Shown piece after piece: positions 9,476 to 22,076 of a stretch of 64,000 nucleotides of DNA (position 1 is the stretch's first letter; each line of letters begins with the position of its first letter). Under the pieces are notes generated by a model. It made no database searches. It had not been told where the DNA came from and saw only the letters and a program-made list of their open reading frames with translations. Source of the stretch: Puniceibacterium sp. IMCC21224 (lineage in GTDB: Bacteria > Pseudomonadota > Alphaproteobacteria > Rhodobacterales > Rhodobacteraceae); assembly GCF_001038505.1 (NCBI RefSeq), contig NZ_LDPY01000001.1, forward strand, positions 2,356,001 through 2,420,000, written 5' to 3'. Made by a program: the position numbers and the translations under genes.

Positions 9476-9747
9476 TTTTGGATAGGTTCTGATATTGCGG
9501 GCGGGCGCTGAATAGATACGGCGTGGCCCGAAGATTCGGGATACCTGACGTTAAAAAAACCTCGATTAGTGTGGAAATGATGCCTCGTCCGACCGGCTCT
9601 GCCGCGTCCTCGGTCAGCGGTCCTTTCAAATAGACTGCGTTAGACAGTGTCGGCTCCAGTTAATGGCGTCGAATGACTGTGCCATCCCAGCCAGAACTAT
9701 GGCCACCCGACAGTGAGGATGCTGGTGTTTGATCTACCAGATCTTGC
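9476..9747. other. Intergenic stretch with no supported gene
   Basis: Together with the terminator and the 3' untranslated part to 9935 this makes a 460-bp gap. Short frames on both strands lack ribosome sites and family signatures. I see no tRNA fold, no known riboswitch core and no long repeat. It could be degenerate sequence or carry an unrecognised small RNA. Confidence 0.5.
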
Positions 9748-9782
9748 AAAAAACCGCCGCGCTTCCATCAGGAAGGCGGCGG
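9748..9782 (-). terminator. Rho-independent terminator on the minus strand
   Basis: A 12-bp G+C-rich stem with one bulged base (9754-9766 with 9771-9782) and ATCA loop is followed on the minus strand by six T (A run 9748-9753). It ends transcripts coming from the small SOS-box gene at 9936-10058, leaving an unusually long 3' part of about 150 bases. Confidence 0.75.
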
Positions 9783-9935
9783 CAAGTAGCGTTGCTTGTG
9801 GGGACTCCGGGTCACTCTGAATTCGGGGGAAGACACCCCGGAACGAGACGGAACAGGCAGTTTCAGTCGCAGCGCATCAAATTGGGACAGGATGCACGAG
9901 CTCCCGGCGCAAGCACGCAGGCAGAAAACAGAAAA

Positions 9936-10058
9936 TTACGCAAAAGCAGGCAGATGCAGCGCAAATAAGAGCAGAGCAACTAGCGATACCGCCCCGATTG
10001 CGTCCGCAAACAACGTTTTTTCCGAGCGGTGAATGGCATTACGGATCTGGCTCAGCAT
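9936..10058 (-). CDS. Small membrane protein behind a LexA-type box (possible SOS-induced peptide)
   Basis: 40 residues from the ATG at 10058, which has GGAG 8 bases upstream; the frame runs to 10151 but the extra codons overlap the LexA-type box. The N-terminal half is polar and basic (SQIRNAIHRSEKTLFAD) and the C-terminal half is one hydrophobic helix (AIGAVSLVALLLFALHLPAF), so an inner-membrane protein with its N-terminus in the cytoplasm is expected. I recall similar short ORFs in other roseobacters but know no assigned function. A perfect GAAC-N7-GAAC box lies 67 bp upstream, the spacing also seen at uvrA in this window. Size and likely SOS control recall the Caulobacter division inhibitor SidA, without sequence similarity that I can show. 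Confidence 0.65.
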   Translation of the reverse strand: MLSQIRNAIHRSEKTLFADAIGAVSLVALLLFALHLPAFA

Positions 10059-10124
10059 GGCGGTCACTCCGGTTCTGGTTAAATGTGTTGCCACTTTGTT
10101 CCCATATTGCCAGCCACCTGTAAA

Positions 10125-10139
10125 GAACTTTTTAAGAAC
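10125..10139 (-). promoter_or_regulatory. LexA-type SOS box (GTTC-N7-GTTC)
   Basis: GAAC at 10125-10128 and 10136-10139 separated by seven bases is the exact form of the alphaproteobacterial LexA operator. Two more GAAC words follow at 10146 and 10156, each ten bases on. It sits upstream of the 40-residue membrane protein, and also just downstream of the recG stop region, which belongs to a gene read in the same direction. Confidence 0.65.
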
Positions 10140-10178
10140 ATTTGAGAACAAATCGGAACGAAACGGTATCAGAGATGG

Positions 10179-14458
<4,280 letters not shown>

Positions 14459-14503
14459 TTAGCAACGCCAGAATTGATTGTCTCAGGCCTGTCAGGTCAA
14501 TTA

Positions 14504-15220
14504 TCAAGCACCAATGGCGAGTGGCGGAACCAGATCTTTGTTGGGTTCCGGATCCCGCAGGACATAGCCACGCCCCCAGACCGTCTCGATATAGCTGTCT
14601 TCGCAAGTGGCTTCGCTCAGCTTCTTGCGCAACTTGCAGATGAAAACGTCGATAATCTTAAGCTCTGGTTCATCCATACCGCCATACAGGTGATTCAGGA
14701 ACATTTCCTTGGTCAGGGTGGTCCCCTTGCGTAGGCTCAGCAGCTCGAGCATCTGATATTCCTTGCCGGTCAGATGCACCGATTTGCCGCCAACATCCAC
14801 AGTCTTTGCGTCCAAATTGACAGCGATCTTGCCAGTTTTGATAACCGACTGCGAATGGCCTTTTGACCGGCGGATGATTGCATGAATCCGCGCGATCAGT
14901 TCATCCCTGTGAAAGGGTTTGGTCAGATAGTCATCCGCACCGAATCCGAACCCTTTGATTTTGCTCTCGGTATCATCCGCCCCTGACAGAATCAGGATCG
15001 GCGTCTCGATTCGGGCAAGCCGCAACTGCCGCAATACTTCGTGCCCATTCATGTCCGGCAAATTGAGATCAAGAAGAATCAAATCGTAGTCATAAAGCTT
15101 GGCCAGATCGATCCCTTCTTCCCCAAGATCAGTCGCATACACGTTCAGGTTTGCATGGGTCAGCATCAACTCGATACTTTTCGACGTAGTCGGATCGTCT
15201 TCAACAAGTAAAACACGCAT
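14504..15220 (-). CDS. ctrA: Cell-cycle response regulator CtrA
   Basis: 238 residues. Receiver domain with acidic pocket EDD at 7-9, phospho-acceptor Asp51 in [10 protein letters not shown] and Lys in LTKPFH; C-terminal OmpR/PhoB winged helix with the very conserved CtrA stretch [20 protein letters not shown]. CtrA binds TTAA-N7-TTAA sites; in Rhodobacterales it controls motility, gene-transfer-agent genes and differentiation rather than being essential. The tail ends in Ala-Ile-Gly-Ala, and hydrophobic C-termini are used for ClpXP degradation in Caulobacter. It lies downstream of sciP with a CtrA-like box between them. Confidence 0.96.
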   Translation of the reverse strand: MRVLLVEDDPTTSKSIELMLTHANLNVYATDLGEEGIDLAKLYDYDLILLDLNLPDMNGHEVLRQLRLARIETPILILSGADDTESKIKGFGFGADDYLTKPFHRDELIARIHAIIRRSKGHSQSVIKTGKIAVNLDAKTVDVGGKSVHLTGKEYQMLELLSLRKGTTLTKEMFLNHLYGGMDEPELKIIDVFICKLRKKLSEATCEDSYIETVWGRGYVLRDPEPNKDLVPPLAIGA

Positions 15221-15273
15221 AGGCTGTCTCCATATCTCACCACGAGTACGATGAGGAAACTGAACAAAATAAG

Positions 15274-15288
15274 TTAACTACTCATTAC
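15274..15288. promoter_or_regulatory. Candidate CtrA binding box
   Basis: TTAA (15274-15277), seven bases, then TTAC (15285-15288): one mismatch from the TTAA-N7-TTAA consensus. It lies 54 bp upstream of ctrA in the sciP-ctrA gap, consistent with autoregulation. Confidence 0.5.
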
Positions 15289-15315
15289 CATACGCATGGA
15301 GAAATGAATTGCAAC

Positions 15316-15594
15316 TTACGGTTGTCTATATTTCTGGATTGCTGTGGTTTTAAGTGCCTCTTCCCCATGCGACGCGACTGCGCGGATCCATTCATTTAAT
15401 TCCTCCTCCGTCAGCCGATAGCGTTCTTCGGCTTGTTCACGGGTCAAAAGCCCGTAAAGAACCCCTTTGACGACCGATGCCTTGCGCGACGCAACCCAGC
15501 GTTTTGTGTCCTCGGAGGGTAGGTCCGCCCGCGTCATGATCCTCCCGTCCGGAAGCGTCACGGCGCGCGGTCCATCTATTTTCTTCAGATACAT
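15316..15594 (-). CDS. sciP: CtrA inhibitor SciP (DUF1153)
   Basis: 92 residues, a DUF1153 protein. The helix-turn-helix core is visible in DTKRWVASRKASVVKGVLYG and LLTREQAEERYRLTEEEL, with the LPDGRIMTRADLP hairpin before it. In Caulobacter SciP binds CtrA and blocks its recruitment of RNA polymerase; in Rhodobacter relatives it modulates CtrA-controlled motility and gene transfer. Here it lies directly upstream of ctrA in the same direction, 95 bp apart, so the regulator and its antagonist may share transcription as well as the CtrA-like box in the gap. Confidence 0.88.
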   Translation of the reverse strand: MYLKKIDGPRAVTLPDGRIMTRADLPSEDTKRWVASRKASVVKGVLYGLLTREQAEERYRLTEEELNEWIRAVASHGEEALKTTAIQKYRQP

Positions 15595-15661
15595 TTCGGT
15601 CCCTCGTTCGTCTGTGAACCCATTTGGCGGGAACGCACTTAACGACGTGTGAAACGGCCCC

Positions 15662-15689
15662 TTGAGAATACTTCGGATTTTCCTATATT
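15662..15689 (+). promoter_or_regulatory. Candidate sigma70 promoter for mnmA
   Basis: TTGAGA (15662-15667) and TATATT (15684-15689) with a 16-base spacer, about 25 bp before the mnmA ATG. AGGAG follows at 15702-15706. Confidence 0.55.
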
Positions 15690-15713
15690 CCCTTCGATTA
15701 TCAGGAGAGACCG

Positions 15714-16856
15714 ATGCCCCTAGACGCGCACAAGCTCAATTCGCTTGGCCTGCCCAAACCGCCGTCGCAGACCCGTGTGGTCGTCGCGATGTCCGGCGGC
15801 GTGGACAGTTCCGTTGTGGCGGCCATGCTGGCCGAAGAGGGATACGATGTCATCGGCGTGACGTTGCAGTTGTACGATCACGGCGCAGCGCTGGCCAAAA
15901 AAGGCGCCTGTTGCGCCGGGCTAGATATTCACGACGCGCGCCGCGTCGCCGAGACAATGGGATTTCCGCACTACGTGCTTGATTACGAAAACGTTTTTCG
16001 AGACGCGGTGATTGATGAATTCGCCGACAGCTACCTTGGGGGCGCCACGCCCGTGCCCTGCATCCGCTGCAATGAAAGGGTCAAGTTCAAGGACTTGCTG
16101 GAAACCGCACGCGATCTCGAGGCGGACTGTATGGCGACCGGCCACTACATCCAGCGCAAGATGGGCGCCCACGGGGCTGAGTTGCACAGCGCGGCTGATG
16201 CCGCCCGTGACCAAAGCTACTTCTTGTTCTCGACAACTGCCGAACAGCTTGACTACCTGCGATTTCCGTTGGGTCACCTGCCATCCAAAGCCGAAACTCG
16301 TGCGCTTGCGGCGAAATACGGTCTGAGCGTCGCCGACAAACCCGACAGTCAGGACATCTGCTTTGTCCCTGACGGCAACTACGCCGCTGTGATCGAAAAG
16401 CTGCGGCCAGGCTCTGCCGAGCCGGGCGAAATTGTCGATGTGGCGGGCAACGTGCTCGGTACTCACAACGGCGTGTTGCGCTATACAGTGGGCCAGCGCC
16501 GGGGGCTGGGCATCGGCGGGCTGGTGGATCCGCTTTATGTGGTGCGGCTTGATGTGGATAAAAAACAGGTCATCGTTGGACCAAAGGACATGCTGTCGAC
16601 CAGAACGGTGCCGGTGCGCGAGATTAACTGGCTCGGAGACGAGCCACTGGACAGCCGGTCGGAATGGATGGTGTCGGTCAAGGTCCGCTCGACCCGGCCC
16701 CCGCGCGAAGCAATCCTGCGGCCCCTGTCGGCAACCACGGCCGAAGTCGAATTGCTGACGCCCGAAGACGGCGTGTCACCCGGTCAGGCCTGCGTGTTCT
16801 ATCAGACCGAAGGCAGCCGGATTTTGGGCGGCGGCTGGATCTGGCGCGGAATCTGA
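15714..16856 (+). CDS. mnmA: tRNA 2-thiouridylase MnmA
   Basis: 380 residues. PP-loop [14 protein letters not shown] binds ATP; the catalytic Cys pair is in [14 protein letters not shown] and [10 protein letters not shown]. It inserts sulfur into U34 of Lys, Glu and Gln tRNAs. An N-terminal extension of about 20 residues precedes the PP-loop, common in alphaproteobacteria. It appears monocistronic, divergent from sciP, with its own promoter. Confidence 0.96.
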   Translation: MPLDAHKLNSLGLPKPPSQTRVVVAMSGGVDSSVVAAMLAEEGYDVIGVTLQLYDHGAALAKKGACCAGLDIHDARRVAETMGFPHYVLDYENVFRDAVIDEFADSYLGGATPVPCIRCNERVKFKDLLETARDLEADCMATGHYIQRKMGAHGAELHSAADAARDQSYFLFSTTAEQLDYLRFPLGHLPSKAETRALAAKYGLSVADKPDSQDICFVPDGNYAAVIEKLRPGSAEPGEIVDVAGNVLGTHNGVLRYTVGQRRGLGIGGLVDPLYVVRLDVDKKQVIVGPKDMLSTRTVPVREINWLGDEPLDSRSEWMVSVKVRSTRPPREAILRPLSATTAEVELLTPEDGVSPGQACVFYQTEGSRILGGGWIWRGI

Positions 16857-17266
16857 TTGGCGGACCGACGTAGTTCGGTCTGCACACACCTTCTCCGAAG
16901 AGGCTAGAAACCTGAGGGCTGGCTTTGCTGCCTAACGACGCCGCCGAATACAGTCACGAGCAGGCAGTGCAACGCCCTGAGAAGGACGAGGATTCTGCAG
17001 GTGTTATCGTCGCCACCGTCAGCCTGGCCAAGACGGCGTTAATAGCCGCTTCGGCGGGCAATGCTCCAGGTGTCTGTCGTTCCAGATCCGGGGCGCAATT
17101 TCCGCGTTGCAGGTGAGGATTAACCAGCACCAAGATCCGCGCTGCGTCGAGAAGGCTCGCGGAACTAGTGTTTGGCTCGGGTGTGTCAGAATGCTGATGT
17201 TATGTCTCTCGGCTCGACGAATGGCTGATATCCCGCCTGTCATGTGCGCCGTTACAACAACGACGG
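16857..17266. other. 410-bp gap with no supported gene
   Basis: Frames here are short and lack family signatures. A small hairpin (GACCGA / TCGGTC) at about 16864-16881 follows mnmA but has no T run. The gap lies just downstream of olsB, where a PlsC-type olsA gene could be expected; none is encoded. Confidence 0.5.
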
Positions 17267-18025
17267 CTACCCGGCCACAGCGCGCAAAAGCCGCTTGCGG
17301 GCTGCGGGAATCGCTGCAATCTCGACCCCAGTAAAGACATGTAGCGTGTTCATCGACCGGTCTACCACGGCGTGATCGCTTACCCAGCCTCCCATCATCA
17401 GATAGGTCCGCAGCAGCGGTGGCATTCGCGACATCGCCTTGCGCACGTCGGGTTTGCGTCGCAACCGCGCAGCAAACCGGAACACATCCGGCGCCTTGAC
17501 CCGGGGCAGCCAGCGTTTCGGCGCAAGATGCCGCGCCTTGAGCATGGCAAAGGCATCAAGATATTCTGCCGCCTCGGTCCCGGCAAAAGACGCGCAGCCA
17601 AACAGAAGCTCGACCCCGGTGGCATCGACATAGGCCGTCATCGCCCCCCACGCGACGCGCAGAACATCGGGATCCCGCACATCGGGATGGACGCAGAACC
17701 GCCCCAGCTCGACCATCGGGCCGACATAGATTTCGAGGGCAGACAGTTCGTAATATTGCGCCGCATAGCTGCGTCCGATCTCGGACCCGTCGGCCAGCGG
17801 CAAAAATCGAAAGCAGCAAACCAGTCGGCCACTGGTACGCTCTTCGATCAGAACATGCAGGCAGGCGTCGTCGAAGCTGTCGCAATCAAGCCCGGGCTGG
17901 CCATGAAACGCCAGATGGCGCAGCGCCTGCGCCGCCTCGACGTCGTTGGGCGTCGCAGCCAGTCGCGCCAAATAGCGCCCTCGTCTGAGATCAGTCAGTA
18001 CCACGTCCGCCACCCTTGCCTGCAT
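17267..18025 (-). CDS. olsB: Ornithine-ACP N-acyltransferase OlsB-like
   Basis: 252 residues. The start of the acyltransferase domain (EAAQALRHLAFHGQPGLDCDSFDDACLHVLIEE) and the later GPMVELGRFCVHPDVRDPDV segment match the OlsB branch of the GNAT superfamily. OlsB transfers a 3-hydroxy fatty acid from ACP to ornithine, giving lyso-ornithine lipid, a phosphate-free membrane lipid. The second enzyme, OlsA, is often adjacent in this order but is absent here. Regulation by phosphate (PhoB) is known in relatives; I see no clear Pho box. The gene lies 51 bp downstream of bamE on the same strand. Confidence 0.8.
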   Translation of the reverse strand: MQARVADVVLTDLRRGRYLARLAATPNDVEAAQALRHLAFHGQPGLDCDSFDDACLHVLIEERTSGRLVCCFRFLPLADGSEIGRSYAAQYYELSALEIYVGPMVELGRFCVHPDVRDPDVLRVAWGAMTAYVDATGVELLFGCASFAGTEAAEYLDAFAMLKARHLAPKRWLPRVKAPDVFRFAARLRRKPDVRKAMSRMPPLLRTYLMMGGWVSDHAVVDRSMNTLHVFTGVEIAAIPAARKRLLRAVAG

Positions 18026-18076
18026 CCGCTGCTGTGCTGATGTCAGGCTAGCGCAACAGAGCTGTGACAGCCAAGA

Positions 18077-18532
18077 TCAGTTCAGCAGATCCGCCGCGGA
18101 AATCCGACCGATGTTGCCAAAGAGCTTGCGGATAAAGCTGATGTCGCCAGTGTCGGTCCGCGTGATCCGCCGGGTCAGCGGTACGACAGCACCGTCCTGA
18201 AGCCCGTAACGTTCGATATTGGTTACCACACCCGCCGTATCGAACGAGATCGCCAACACTTCGCGGCTGATCACCTCTGGACGGCGATAGGCAAAATGGC
18301 GCACGTCGCTCTGGATGTAATAGAACCCGCTGTCATTGAGGACACCGGATGTGGTGGGCACGCCCACCAGATCCTCGACGGAGGCCCGGGTATCCACGCC
18401 CACGACAATCTGCTGCAGGTCTTCTTCGTTCGGCGTATAGCCATGACTGCGGATCTGTTCTGTACACGCCGCGAGCGTGCCAAGGACAACCGCGAAAACC
18501 GCGATCCTCAGCGTCTTTGCAATGCCGGTCAT
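18077..18532 (-). CDS. bamE: Outer membrane assembly lipoprotein BamE (SmpA/OmlA)
   Basis: 151 residues. A lipoprotein signal peptide ends at LAAC with Cys23 as the lipid-modified residue. The mature part has the SmpA/OmlA pattern: HGYTPNEEDLQQIVVGVDTRASVEDLVGVPTT, then SGFYYIQSDVRHFAYRRPEV. BamE is an accessory subunit of the BAM complex that inserts beta-barrel proteins in the outer membrane. It is divergent from yceD and located in the same neighbourhood as fatty-acid and phospholipid genes. Confidence 0.93.
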   Translation of the reverse strand: MTGIAKTLRIAVFAVVLGTLAACTEQIRSHGYTPNEEDLQQIVVGVDTRASVEDLVGVPTTSGVLNDSGFYYIQSDVRHFAYRRPEVISREVLAISFDTAGVVTNIERYGLQDGAVVPLTRRITRTDTGDISFIRKLFGNIGRISAADLLN

Positions 18533-18618
18533 GCCGCCCCTCTTGCCATGGTCGTGTCTGCCTTCTATCCCGCTTACATAAGGAATGCCCAGCGTTCAAG
18601 TAAAGGAGATCGTGTTCC

Positions 18619-19188
18619 ATGGCCAACACCGCCCCCAATAGCCCCAATGCCGCCGGGGTGTTCCGCGTGGCCGACCTGGCGACACGGCACCCAACCCGGT
18701 TTGATTTGCAACCCGACGCCGACACACGTGCGGCACTGGCCGGTCATCTGGATTTGCTCGGTCTGCGCAAACTGCGCTTTACCGGTGAGATCATACCGCT
18801 GGGCAAGCGCGGCTGGCGCCTGACGGCGATGCTGGGCGCGACGGTGGTACAGCCCTGTGTCGTTACGCTCAGACCTGTGACAACCCGAATCGACGATGCT
18901 GTTACCCGCCACTATGTCCCAGCAGCCGATCTGGAACCACAGGAACCGGGGACCGAGGTCGAGATGCCCGAAGACGACACCACTGAAGCCCTGGCCGAGA
19001 CGATTTCGGCCCACGACGCGATGGCCGAGGCCCTGGCCCTGGCACTGCCGCTTTACCCGCGTGCAACAGATGCGGAACTGGGCGAAGCGGTCTATGCCGA
19101 GGATGGCACAGTGCCGCTACGCGACGGCGATCTCAAACCTTTTGCCGGGCTGGCAAGCCTGCGCGACAAGCTGGACGGGACAGAGTGA
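18619..19188 (+). CDS. YceD family protein (DUF177)
   Basis: 189 residues. DUF177 proteins sit upstream of rpmF in most bacteria; relatives are called 23S rRNA accumulation protein YceD. The conserved segment is TAMLGATVVQPCVVTLRPVTTRIDD in the middle, and the acidic C-terminal half ends with the usual FAGLASLRDKL. AAAGGAG lies 9 bases before the ATG. Here it leads the yceD-rpmF-plsX-fabH series. Confidence 0.9.
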   Translation: MANTAPNSPNAAGVFRVADLATRHPTRFDLQPDADTRAALAGHLDLLGLRKLRFTGEIIPLGKRGWRLTAMLGATVVQPCVVTLRPVTTRIDDAVTRHYVPAADLEPQEPGTEVEMPEDDTTEALAETISAHDAMAEALALALPLYPRATDAELGEAVYAEDGTVPLRDGDLKPFAGLASLRDKLDGTE

Positions 19189-19364
19189 GCCAAGAACTCG
19201 GGTTTAGGGCAACTATTCGCTTGCGTCCTGAAATTTTCTCCCTATTTTCCGGCCTTCACAAGGATTCCGGGTTGTGTCTCAGACGGTCTTGCGACTATGA
19301 GGCCCAACACTCCCGACAACCGGGCATGCCTCATGCCCTCTCAATTATAGATCGAGGTTGAGAC

Positions 19365-19571
19365 ATGGCCGTCCAACAGAACAAAGTATCCAAATCGCGC
19401 CGCAACAATCGTCGCGCACATGACGCACTCGTTGCGGGCAACCCCAACGAATGCGACAACTGCGGCGAACTCAAGCGTCCGCATCACGTCTGCCCGTCCT
19501 GCGGTCACTACGCGACCCGCGAAGTCATCGCAGCGGTTGACGAGATCGACCTCGACGAAGACGCAGCATAA
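19365..19571 (+). CDS. rpmF: 50S ribosomal protein L32
   Basis: 68 residues. Starts [19 protein letters not shown] and carries the four-Cys zinc ribbon CDNCGE and CPSCGHY. The acidic tail is typical of alphaproteobacterial L32. The 176-bp gap before it could hold a promoter; TTGCGT and TATTTT with a 16-base spacer near 19220-19250 is one weak candidate. plsX begins 21 bp after its stop. Confidence 0.97.
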   Translation: MAVQQNKVSKSRRNNRRAHDALVAGNPNECDNCGELKRPHHVCPSCGHYATREVIAAVDEIDLDEDAA

Positions 19572-19592
19572 ACGACAGGCTCTGGCCCCCGT

Positions 19593-20699
19593 ATGACCTC
19601 TCTGCAGGATCAAACCAAGGTGGGCCAGCGGCCGGTGGTGCTGTCCATCGACGCGATGGGTGGAGATCGGGGTCCGGGGGCTGTTGTCGCCGGCATCGCC
19701 TTGTCCGCCAAGGTAAATCCTGACATCCGGTTTATCCTTCACGGTCCTGCCGAGGAATTGCGGCGGTTGGTGTCAAAGCAGCGCGCGCTTGAGGGATGTT
19801 GCGAGATTCGCGACGCCACTGGCGTTGTGAGTATGGATGACAAACCCAGCCACGTAATGCGCAACGGCAAGGACACCTCGATGTGGTCCACGCTTGAGGC
19901 GGTCCGCAATGGCGAAGCGACCGTGGCGGTCAGCTGCGGCAACACCGGCGCGCTAATGGCATTGTCGATGGTCCGTCTGCGCAAGCTGCCGGGTGTCAAT
20001 CGTCCGGCCATTGCCGTGCTCTGGCCGTCGCGCACCCCGCAAGGGTTCAACGTGATGCTGGACGTGGGCGCCGACATTCGCGCCGATGCGCGTGATCTCA
20101 TGCAATATGCGTTGATGGGCGCGTCTTATGCCCGCAACGGTCTGGATGTTGCTCGTCCGCGTGTTGGCTTACTCAACGTCGGCACCGAAGAACACAAGGG
20201 GCGCGCCGAACTCAAGGAAGCGCATGACCTGATCAGCGCCCAGGCGCAGGCGGCAAGCTATGATTTTGTCGGCTTTGTCGAAGGCGGCGATATCCCCGGA
20301 AAACGCGCTGATGTCATCGTCACCGATGGCTTTACCGGCAATGTCGCGCTCAAGACCGGCGAGGGCACGGCGAGCCTGATCGGCGACCTGCTGCGTCAGG
20401 CCTTTGCCTATTCGCCGCTGTCGCGCCTTGCCTCATTGCTGGCTCTGACGTCTCTGAAGCGACTGCAAAAACGGATTGACCCGCGTCGGGTCAATGGCGG
20501 CGTATTTCTGGGGCTGAACGGCACAGTTGTAAAATCGCACGGCTCGGCAGATTCGACCGGCGTATCGGCAGCTGTCAAACTGGCGTTTCAGTTGGCTCAG
20601 AGCGGCTTTGGCGACAAGATCGCCGCCCGTGTCGCATCTGCCGCGGCGCTTGAAAACGACGCAACCCTCTTAGGACCGAAGGACGGAACACATTCATGA
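19593..20699 (+). CDS. plsX: Phosphate acyltransferase PlsX
   Basis: 368 residues. SIDAMGGDRGP near the N-terminus, SCGNTGALMALSMVRL, and GFVEGGDIPGKRADVIVTDGFTGNVALKTGEG are PlsX signatures. It converts acyl-ACP to acyl-phosphate for glycerolipid synthesis. Its TGA overlaps the fabH ATG (ATGA), so lipid chain initiation and acyl transfer are coupled. Confidence 0.96.
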   Translation: MTSLQDQTKVGQRPVVLSIDAMGGDRGPGAVVAGIALSAKVNPDIRFILHGPAEELRRLVSKQRALEGCCEIRDATGVVSMDDKPSHVMRNGKDTSMWSTLEAVRNGEATVAVSCGNTGALMALSMVRLRKLPGVNRPAIAVLWPSRTPQGFNVMLDVGADIRADARDLMQYALMGASYARNGLDVARPRVGLLNVGTEEHKGRAELKEAHDLISAQAQAASYDFVGFVEGGDIPGKRADVIVTDGFTGNVALKTGEGTASLIGDLLRQAFAYSPLSRLASLLALTSLKRLQKRIDPRRVNGGVFLGLNGTVVKSHGSADSTGVSAAVKLAFQLAQSGFGDKIAARVASAAALENDATLLGPKDGTHS

Positions 20700-21667
20700 C
20701 GCGACGCGCCGTAGTAGCCGGGGTCGGTCATTACCTGCCCGAACGTATTGTACCGAATAGCGAATTCGAAGCGACGCTGGACACGTCCGATCAATGGATT
20801 CGCTCGCGTTCGGGGATCGAGCGACGCCATATTGCCGCTGAGGGGCAAACCACATCCGATATGGCCACCCGCGCTGCACGCAACGCGCTGGCCGATGCCG
20901 GGCTTGAGCCTGACGATCTGGATGCCATAATACTGGCCACCTCAACTGCCGATCTGACCTTTCCCTCGGCCGCAACCATGGTGCAGGCTGAACTGGGCAT
21001 GACACGCGGCTTTGCCTTTGACGTTCAGGCCGTCTGCGCTGGGTTCATCTATGCCCTCTCGACCGCCAACGCGATGATTTTGGCCGGACAGGCCAATCGC
21101 GTCATGATCATCGGCGCCGAGACCTTTAGCCGGATCATGGACTGGACCGACCGCAGCACTTGCGTGTTGTTCGGCGACGGCGCCGGCGCGCTGATCCTTG
21201 AGGCGGCGAAAGGCAAAGGCACCAACACCGATCGCGGTGTTCTGTCAACCGACCTGCACTCTGACGGGCGTCACAAGGACATCCTGTATGTCGATGGCGG
21301 TGTCTCGACCCAAACAACCGGCCATCTGCGGATGGAAGGCAAAGAGGTCTTTCGCCACGCTGTGGAAAAGCTGGCCGAAACTGCAACCACCGCCCTCGAA
21401 AAGATCGGAATGACCGGCCAGGACGTCGACTGGGTTGTACCACATCAGGCCAACATCCGCATCATCACCGGCACCGCCAAAAAGCTCGGCCTGCCGATGG
21501 ACAAGGTGGTGGTGACGGTGCAGGATCACGGCAACACCTCGGCCGCGTCGATTCCTCTGGCGCTGTCTGTCGGCAAGGAACGCGGCCAGATCAAACGCGG
21601 TGATCTGCTTGTGACCGAGGCGATTGGTGGCGGTCTGGCGTGGGGCGCGGTCGTTCTGCGCTGGTAA
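20696..21667 (+). CDS. fabH: 3-oxoacyl-ACP synthase III
   Basis: 323 residues. Catalytic triad visible as Cys in VQAVCAGFIYAL (near residue 113), His in PHQANIRI and Asn in DHGNTSAASIP. FabH condenses acetyl-CoA with malonyl-ACP to start fatty-acid synthesis. Start overlaps the plsX stop. Confidence 0.97.
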   Translation: MTRRAVVAGVGHYLPERIVPNSEFEATLDTSDQWIRSRSGIERRHIAAEGQTTSDMATRAARNALADAGLEPDDLDAIILATSTADLTFPSAATMVQAELGMTRGFAFDVQAVCAGFIYALSTANAMILAGQANRVMIIGAETFSRIMDWTDRSTCVLFGDGAGALILEAAKGKGTNTDRGVLSTDLHSDGRHKDILYVDGGVSTQTTGHLRMEGKEVFRHAVEKLAETATTALEKIGMTGQDVDWVVPHQANIRIITGTAKKLGLPMDKVVVTVQDHGNTSAASIPLALSVGKERGQIKRGDLLVTEAIGGGLAWGAVVLRW

Positions 21668-21710
21668 TGGCCTCTTTTTGCGCGAAATTGCGCGTTGCAA
21701 GCCATTGATA

Positions 21711-21740
21711 TTGACTCGGAAAATCGCCTGCGCCTATGCT
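21711..21740 (+). promoter_or_regulatory. Candidate sigma70 promoter for ihfA
   Basis: TTGACT (21711-21716) and TATGCT (21735-21740) with an 18-base spacer, 24 bp before the ihfA ATG. Confidence 0.5.
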
Positions 21741-21763
21741 GCCGAAAAGCAGGAGGGATGGCG

Positions 21764-22066
21764 ATGGGTGAAAAGACCCTGACGCGAATGGATTTAAGCG
21801 AAGCGGTGTTCCGAGAGGTGGGCCTGTCGCGCAACGAAAGCGCAGAACTTGTCGAGACCGTGCTTAGCCACATGTCCGACGCCTTGGTCGAAGGTGAACA
21901 GGTCAAGATTTCGTCGTTTGGCACGTTCTCGGTGCGGGAAAAGGCGGCCCGCGTGGGGCGCAATCCCAAGACCGGAGAAGAGGTGCCGATCCAGCCGCGC
22001 CGCGTTCTGACCTTTCGACCGTCGCACCTGATGAAAGATCGTGTTGCCGTCGGTAACAAACGCTGA
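21764..22066 (+). CDS. ihfA: Integration host factor subunit alpha
   Basis: 100 residues from the ATG at 21764, chosen over two in-frame upstream starts because AGGAGGG sits 6 bases before it and the length matches the family. The DNA-minor-groove arm appears in [25 protein letters not shown] bends DNA in replication, recombination and transcription. It is followed, 10 bp later, by a MerR-type gene, a pairing found in many proteobacteria. Confidence 0.95.
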   Translation: MGEKTLTRMDLSEAVFREVGLSRNESAELVETVLSHMSDALVEGEQVKISSFGTFSVREKAARVGRNPKTGEEVPIQPRRVLTFRPSHLMKDRVAVGNKR

Positions 22067-22076
22067 GGCCTGTCAC

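Noticed and set aside
16925..17334. Short frames in the gap after mnmA
   Set aside because: No ribosome sites, no hydrophobic or conserved motif, and partial overlap with olsB.
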